DNA from: Mercenaria mercenaria | Taxonomy: Eukaryota > Mollusca > Bivalvia > Venerida > Veneridae | Length of the DNA stretch: 64,000 nucleotides | NCBI RefSeq assembly: GCF_021730395.1 | Contig: NC_069370.1 | Coordinates: forward strand, 72,805,501 to 72,869,500 | Direction: 5' to 3' | Translations under genes and position numbers: made by a program | In this document: in pieces, positions 58,333 through 64,000 of the stretch | Numbering within the stretch: position 1 is the stretch's first letter | How the letters are laid out: every line of letters begins with the position of its first letter | The notes under the pieces: generated by a model | The model's database searches: none | What the model saw: only the letters and a program-made list of their open reading frames with translations | Told to the model about the DNA's origin: nothing

Positions 58333-60841
58333 GTAGGTTTGTTAGTGATCTGTCTAAATGTAAATTTCCCATAAAGGGTCTCTAAATAAAATAATAAATA
58401 CCAGAAAAACTTGGACCAGTTAATTGCTGTAAGTAGTATACATGTATTGAGAGGCTTTCCGATTAAAAAGTCAAAACTATTGCCCGGGGTAAGAATCTCG
58501 AGGGTAAGTAGTTTAGACTATTGACCGGCAACCCAATCAGTATTTTTTATGACATGATGTCAGAAAATAATTTTCAGTTTTTTTGGGGTTTTTTTTTAGA
58601 TTTTGACATGATAATTTTATCTAATACTAACATTTATTGTGCACATCATATACTAATATGCATCACATGTTCTTTCTGTTACCGGTATGTTCTGTTTTGT
58701 TCTGTAAAACCATGTTCTCTTTGTGTTCTGTTCAGAAAAAAATGGACATTGATGTTCAATGCTTAACAGAATTATTGTTCTAGTCCACTAAAGATGTGTT
58801 GAATATTGACTGGTCATATAGCACCAACTATATGGACCAGTGATTTTTATAAAGTTAATCATTTTACTAGTTAAAGTCGTGAGCATATTATACATAGAGA
58901 TTCGCTTAAATAACATTTCGGTCCACCGCACTTTGTTTAGTTGTTTTTTTTTACATAATTTGTGACTTGCCATAATTTGGAAAACTATGGTGGCTGATTT
59001 CTGCCATTTCGTGTGTTCGCCTCTGAAGTTTCGTTATTTCGCCTCTCGAAAGTCGAAAGGCGAACACACGACAAATATGCATTATTTCGACCTTTCGTGT
59101 TTTCCTTACTTCGACATTTCGCCTCGCCGACACGAACACACGAAATTCCAGAAATCAGCCACCATAGAAAACAATATTTGTGGCTATCATTTATGATTAC
59201 TAAGAAAAAACGAGCCAATACAAAAGATGGTTAAAAGTGATTTCACCACAATATGGAAGGATGAGGTTTTGTATCCTCCAAATTCAAGACCACTTCAAAA
59301 TGCTTAAATCTCTTCTCTCTTCAGTTAAAATTATTACAGAGAAAAACGATGAAGGTAGTAGACATGTAATTACAATCAGCATATTACGTATTCTTTCATA
59401 TAATTGAGTCGCGCCATGAGAAAAGCAACTGCGCGGATGCGCAGGCTGGTCTGGATCCATGCTGGTCGCAAAGCCACTATGTTGGTTTTCTCAGGCGCGG
59501 CTCATATATTCTCCATACGCGATTTCGGCAATGTCCGGATTTTAAAGAAAGCCATGTGCGCGTTTACGTCCGAAGAATGCCGAATTGCCTAAATAAGAAT
59601 GGCTGTGACTAAAAACAGGTCTGGTGCGCCAGTGATATATACCAGACTCCGGTTTATACCGGATTCAAGCGATTGGAACGAAGAGTATCTTTAATGTATA
59701 TATTCTGTAACTATGGTAATACTAACACTAACCTTTAGTCAGTATATTATACATACCGGTATTATACACTAAATGCGTGTGGACATGCACAAATGTGTGT
59801 ATTTTTTTGTCGTGCGCTCCGATAATAATGATTTTGTGACATGCGCAGAACAACTGCACCAGATCTATACACAGAAATAGCCGAGTGTTCACGAGTTCAC
59901 AACTTTATTATATACTTACACAAATTCTTAAAAAAAATGGCTTGTATTTCACAATTAAATATGAACAGGCAGAATAAAATCCGTATTGTACCTTCCGCAT
60001 TGTACCTGCCTGACTACTTTCATTAATATGCATGACCTGACACAGTTTTATAAATAGCGCGCATAAAAACTTCACTTAGTTCCATTTTAATATCGATAAA
60101 CATTGAAGATTTCGTTCAATAACAAAACAACAAACAAAAAGGTAGAGGTATATAATAAAAGGGTCATTTTAACAGTAGCTAGATCTGGGATTTTGTAATC
60201 GGCTCTCGTGGATTTGCAATTCGGATCACACTCGGCGCTTGCGCGCCTCGTCAGATCCGATCTTACATAATCCACTCGAGCCGAATACAGCATCCCAGAT
60301 CGAGCTACTGTTATAATAACCCTATCATATGGTACATGCTCCATTTTTTGAAAGTTTTATTTTAAATTTGCTATTTTTGACCGATAGATAACCTTGTGTA
60401 TCTGTTTTATTAAAAGAAGTGCAAAACATATTAAACCCGTTTATAAACTTTGGTTCTGTGTTTCAGAACAAGGGAAGGAATTTCTGAAGAGTTTTCTCCC
60501 GCAAAAGATTCTAACAGTAGTCGGTGGAGTGCTAGGAATATGCAGCTTAGCGCTAACATACGCTTTCGCCAAGACTAAGCCGAATGAAACTACGGGATCT
60601 TACACAGTGAGCGCAGTTTCCTGCATAGTTTGCTGGATCATATCAGGTAAGACATCTACATATACGGGGATACTCCCAACAATCAATTTCTGATCATAAC
60701 TGGGAGGTAACATAGGAGGACTGTTTACACCAAATAAAAAGTTCCTTCTCATTGTTACAGTTTGAGGGGCCGAAAACAACAAAGTTCCAAATTGTTGAAG
60801 GAATATGGTATAATGAGTCATATAAGGCTTTTTAGTATAGT

Positions 60842-60897
<56 letters not shown>

Positions 60898-63679
60898 AGA
60901 TATTGACCACTGCCATTGCGAATTTCTGGCTATATACATTTTGATTCTTATATCAACGAAATGCTATCAAGTACTGAAAAGTGTCTCAATCAAGATTGAA
61001 GTAAAGCAAATAATAATTATAATATAACCAAAAGGAACTGAGCATTTCTTTCTTCGTTTTGGGAGTCTTGCAGAGCAGGAACGATGCAACGCGCAGTGCG
61101 GACCCCCCTAACAGCACGGTAAATGTAGCGCTATGGGAAGTAATCGCTGCGCAGGAATACTTAGAACGAAAAAAAAACTTTATGTAATTTTAAAATAGTT
61201 AAAGTTGTTTATCCTTTTTTTATCATATTTAGGAAGTGTTAAACGTGCACATATTTTGGAAAGGTCCTTTAGATACGTAAACGGCTACAACAAAACTGAT
61301 CATAGTCCATCATTTGTTGGAAAGTGAAATGTTGGGTCACCGGAAATTTACGGAAATCACCGGCAATTTGTTTGCTATTTTACAGTCATCTGCTTGCGAA
61401 TTCATGATAAACAGGTCAATAAAGTGATCCTTTTTTATTTGAACAAGATTATACACATTTTTATTAAATTTTATTCATTATTCATTACTGTCACAGATTT
61501 TTGAAATTAAAAGAGTTTCAGTTTTATGACATTATCTGTATGATTATGTGGTTACTGCATAGATAAGGGTATAAAAGATATCAATTTTCTGCAACATGGT
61601 TTACTGTATAGGTTACCCTTAGCTTGTAATCTGAGAGATTTGTAAGATACGTTATTCATTTCAGTAACCTAAAATTTTTGTTGTCTTAAGAATTTTGATC
61701 ACTTGTTTTGTCTGTTTAGAGATTTTAAAGAACTTTCTCAAACTATATAGGTTTATAGGATTTCTAAAAATAATAAAAGGACACAAACAATTTGAGAATT
61801 TTAGCGAATAAAGTCTCATAAAAAGTTTTTCTGATCATTTTAACAATTCAGACAAACAAATACCGAATATGATTAATTTGTTTTCCTAATAAATGCTGTC
61901 TGATTATTTAAATAGATTTCACAACCGCGCACGAAGTTATCGGTTGAATAGCGCACGTATTTTAGTCAAGAATGCGGAAGAGAAACTTAGTGTTTATGTA
62001 TTGAAATTAGAAAAAAAAATAGTGTTTAGCAGTTTTAACTTCAATTCCAAATTCGTGATTCGGAACGTTAATTATGTTAACGCAGGTTAAAGGCGAGCTA
62101 GTAACCTTTACATTTTGTGACCCGGTCGTCTAGTGGTAACACGCTTGACTGTTAATCCAATGGTCCCGTTTTCGAATCCCAGTCCAGGCACTAGAAATTT
62201 CTGTGATGCTCTTGAGTATCTCCCACCCCACTAAGAGACCAGGAAAGAGGGTTTCGCGTATAGTGGTGCTATACACTGGGCACGTTAAAGAACCAGACTG
62301 TCTATTCGCAAAGAGCTAGTCTAAGTTAGTCGGACAGGCCTGTATCTAAAAAGGATTTCTTTCTCTCAGTTCTGAAGGCTTTGTTTCAATCTGCCCCTCT
62401 GGTCAGATCGCTATGTGTCTGTACTAGTGGCTGCGTTTGCGCTGTGTAAAGCGCCTTAAACATGTTTATCAGGAAAAGGGCGCTAAATAAACTTGGTATA
62501 ATACATAAATCTGGTATAATATATTGTTTTCAGGTGCACTATTGTTTACAGCGGTGGGTATCCAGAACCACAACAATGCTAATTTTGAAAAAGAAAATCA
62601 AATGGAGGCTAATAAACCGGAAATAAGAGACATATTGACATTTTCAGTCGGTTCTTCGGCTTCCATCGTTATGTTGGGTATGTATACATCATGTGTAATA
62701 GTAATCACCCCCTGAACAAAACTTCATGTAATAGTAATCATTCCGTAAGAAACCTATGTGTAAAAGTAATCATTCCTTAACAAAACTAGTTGTAATAGCA
62801 AGGACGTAAAATCTACGATGACAATTGACGATAAATATAACAAGCAGCTTCTAAAGAAATTACTATTTCGTTTCCATAACGATTTAAATATCGTTTAGAC
62901 CATTCAGTATGTAGAGAATGGTCTTGCTTTTTGCTGCGCAGATTATCGAGATCGACCGAAAAGTTTTAGTGAAAATCGGAGCCGAATGACAGAAGAAAAT
63001 TAATCAAAAATGGCGAGTGTGAAAATGCGTAAAGTTTTCGTAGTAAAGCAAGATCCGGACAATGCCGACAAGCTTGATCTTATAATCAGATTGTATACTG
63101 ATTTATCGCAGCCTACAGGAGTTACTTACATTTTTTATTATCTCGGTGTTTAATTCGTGATTTAGCTTAACATTACCTGTATGTATTGGTACATTTTACA
63201 AATACGTCAAGCATATTTTCCATCCTGATTTCGCAGAAGTACGGGTTTTGAGGTTATTGTTGTATATTTTACTTATATTAAGACCTCAATTAAATTTAGA
63301 TTTATGTTTATTTGAAAAGAATTTTGACAGCGTTTCATCTATTCTTTCGAAACAAACATGACAAATAATGATTTACGGACTTGACGTAGGGCTGGGTGTT
63401 AATTTGTCGATCGCTGATTAATTATTCAATTACTGAACAAGTTATCATTCCCTAACAAAATATATGTGTAATAGTAATCATTCCGTAATGTTCAAAACCT
63501 ACGTGTAATGGTAATTATTCAATTGCAAATTACATGTCCATTACCTTTATTTATCTTGTTATTTTTCAGGAGTTGGGAGTTCATTTGGAGTACTCCTGGC
63601 ACTAATTATACCTATAATGATTGTCTGCCGTATTAGGAGTGGTAATGGTGCGGAGGCATATACAAACCAGGCTATTTAA
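58014..63679 (+). CDS. Claudin-like four-transmembrane protein
   Basis: Four exons (58014-58332, 60467-60646, 62534-62677, 63570-63679) join into a 753 bp frame, 250 residues plus stop. All introns are GT-AG and phase 1; each junction creates a Glu or Gly codon. The ATG is the first after an in-frame stop at 57978. The protein has four hydrophobic segments, at about residues 9-30, 120-140, 153-176 and 203-234. In the first extracellular loop W34, G59-L60-W61, C66 and C86 recall the W-GLW-C-C signature of the claudin/PMP22/EMP superfamily, which form cell-cell junctions or regulate membrane partners. The cysteine spacing (20) is wider than the 8-10 usual in claudins, so it may be a divergent mollusc branch. 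NST at 102-104 is a possible glycosylation site. The C-terminus is short (TNQAI). Family-level assignment is inferred; the gene model itself is strong. Confidence 0.85.
58985..59167. mobile_element. MITE in intron 1
   Basis: Ends CTATGGTGGCTGATTTCTGC and CCAGAAATCAGCCACCATAG are inverted, continuing as ATTTCGTGTGTTCG on both sides. AAAA follows and precedes it, a possible target duplication. The interior repeats ATTTCG/CGAAA motifs. A half copy of a related element lies near 53230-53270. The overlapping short open frames on both strands reflect the palindrome. Confidence 0.75.
59406..59510. mobile_element. Internally deleted bivalve palindromic repeat
   Basis: GAGTCGCGCCATGAGAAAAG at the left and TTGGTTTTCTCAGGCGCGGC at the right are inverted ends. 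Between them lies GCGCGGATGCGCAGGCTGGT and CTGGATCCATGCTGGTCGCA, a string I recall as very common in bivalve genomes and transcripts. The copy is shorter than the versions I remember, with most of the left half missing. It lies in intron 1. Confidence 0.65.
60160..60323. mobile_element. 164 bp MITE in intron 1
   Basis: Ends AGGGTCATTTTAACAGTAGC and GCTACTGTTATAATAACCCT are inverted; inner pairs include GATCTGGGAT / ATCCCAGATC and AATCGGCTC / GAGCCGAAT, with a central GGCGCTTGCGCGCC. The target duplication is unclear. The minus-strand frame at 60087-60344 is an artefact. Confidence 0.7.
60467..60646 (+). CDS. Exon 2: TM2 and most of TM3
   Basis: Acceptor TTCTGTGTTTCAG; donor ATCAG then GTAAGA. 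It encodes residues 107-166, with the second membrane segment (ILTVVGGVLGICSLALTYAF), a short charged cytoplasmic link (AKTKPNETTG) and the start of the third segment. 180 bp, symmetric phase 1. Confidence 0.85.
60844..60892. repeat. Poly-T tract (about 49 T) in intron 2
   Basis: An uninterrupted T run. It could be the tail of a minus-strand retroposon, but no body is recognisable beside it. The length may be unreliable. Confidence 0.8.
62117..62494 (+). mobile_element. tRNA-Asn-like SINE in intron 2
   Basis: The head GTGACCCGGTCGTCTAGTGG, TAACACGCTTGACTGTTAAT and TTTTCGAATCCCAG is a clear tRNA relic with a GTT anticodon in the loop (Asn-like) and a near-consensus B box. A body of about 270 bp follows with CACTGGGCACGTTAAAGAAC and CTGCGTTTGCGCTGTGTAAA. 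It ends in AAGCGCCTTAAACATG and AGGGCGCTAAATAAA, a 3' end style shared by several metazoan SINE families. It lies in sense orientation, ending about 40 bp before exon 3. Confidence 0.8.
62534..62677 (+). CDS. Exon 3: end of TM3, second loop, start of TM4
   Basis: Acceptor TATTGTTTTCAG; donor GTTGG then GTATGT. Residues 167-214 include a polar second extracellular loop (QNHNNANFEKENQMEANKPE) and the beginning of the fourth segment. 144 bp, symmetric phase 1, so skipping it would keep the frame. Confidence 0.85.
62690..63515 (+). repeat. Intron 3 minisatellite split by an insertion
   Basis: Units of about 33 bp with GTAATAGTAATCATTCCGTA and ACAAAACCT-like parts occur at 62690-62800 and again at 63440-63515. 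The 640 bp between them has no such units, so it looks like an insertion or replacement in a once continuous array. Its right end near 63391 carries AGGGCTGGGTGTTAATTTGT, resembling a hAT tip. Confidence 0.5.
63010..63153 (+). other. 47-codon ORF in intron 3, unrecognised
   Basis: AAAATGG gives a good start context, and the frame reads MASVKMRKVFVVKQDPDNAD then KLDLIIRLYTDLSQPTG and onward to a TAA. The composition looks protein-like. It may be the first exon of a gene fragment carried by the inserted segment, or chance. No family is recognised. Confidence 0.2.
63570..63679 (+). CDS. Exon 4: TM4 and C-terminus
   Basis: Acceptor TTATTTTTCAG. It completes the fourth segment (FGVLLALIIPIMIVC), then a short basic and polar tail and a TAA stop at 63677-63679. 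No classical AATAAA is obvious before the window ends. Confidence 0.85.
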
Positions 63680-64000
63680 AGCTCTTTGTAATGCAGAATA
63701 ATTGTTTTTATTGCCTACGCCATTGTATACAGTCTATTATTCAACAACAACATCAACACCACTTACAACAGCAATATCAACACTAATTTCAGGACAATGT
63801 GTAAAGTCTGTCTCAAAGAAATTTGGACCTCCGATGACTTATTTATACTGAATCTAACCAGGAAGGTCTAATACGTATCAGTTGTTCCAGATCTAACATT
63901 GTCAAAAGTCATCGTTGAGACTAGAAGGTTAATATCTCTAGATATTTAATTATTCAATGAAGTCGTAAATCAAGAGTTTGTGATTTCGAAACGTAACACG

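Noticed and set aside
58014-58385. A complete single-exon 123-codon gene
   Set aside because: A GTAGGT donor at 58333 and three downstream in-phase exons complete a four-segment protein; the extra codons are intron read-through.

Overview
The window looks like nuclear DNA of a bivalve mollusc. It is AT-rich and gene-poor. It holds several repeats I associate with bivalve genomes: arrays opening and closing with a GCTCACCTGAGCAC-type motif, arrays opening with ACAAGAGATGTC, and a GCGCCATGAGAAAA-type palindrome. It also has GT-AG introns, tRNA-headed SINEs and many short inverted-repeat transposons. Nothing in it is bacterial or plasmid-like, and no CRISPR array is present. Species and family assignments rest on recall, not on a database search.

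Layout. From 1 to 11.4 kb there is no protein gene. A chain of good splice sites between 2.6 and 5.4 kb may mark a spliced non-coding RNA, followed by two long tandem-repeat elements (6.0-8.4 kb) and a SINE. An ancient direct duplication links 1.1-1.7 plus 11.4-16.0 kb (copy A) to 33.0-41.5 kb (copy B). Copy B later received a MITE and a 3.9 kb palindromic transposon whose arms carry head-to-head broken copies of one protein-coding fragment; copy A serves as the empty-site control. A 3.1 kb non-autonomous transposon with terminal inverted repeats of about 535 bp lies at 16.4-19.6 kb. A broken BEL/Pao LTR retrotransposon lies at 21.75-27.40 kb and is bordered by an unusually long (55 bp) direct repeat.

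From 43 to 53 kb is a cluster of satellite-like and fold-back DNA: a 163 bp tandem array, a 4.5 kb fold-back element built of 32 bp palindromic units, a nested 1.9 kb element made almost wholly of 20 bp palindromic units with a 6 bp target duplication, a 45 bp satellite with a perfect hairpin inside it, and a 1.7 kb fold-back element of about 22 bp units. This cluster is the most novel-looking part of the window.

The one convincing host gene is at the right end (58014-63679, + strand). Four exons join in frame, with all three introns in phase 1, into a 250-residue protein with four membrane segments and a claudin-type W...GLW...C...C first loop. Its introns hold several MITEs, a SINE and a minisatellite split by an insertion. 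A 95 bp near-perfect hairpin sits just upstream of its start codon.
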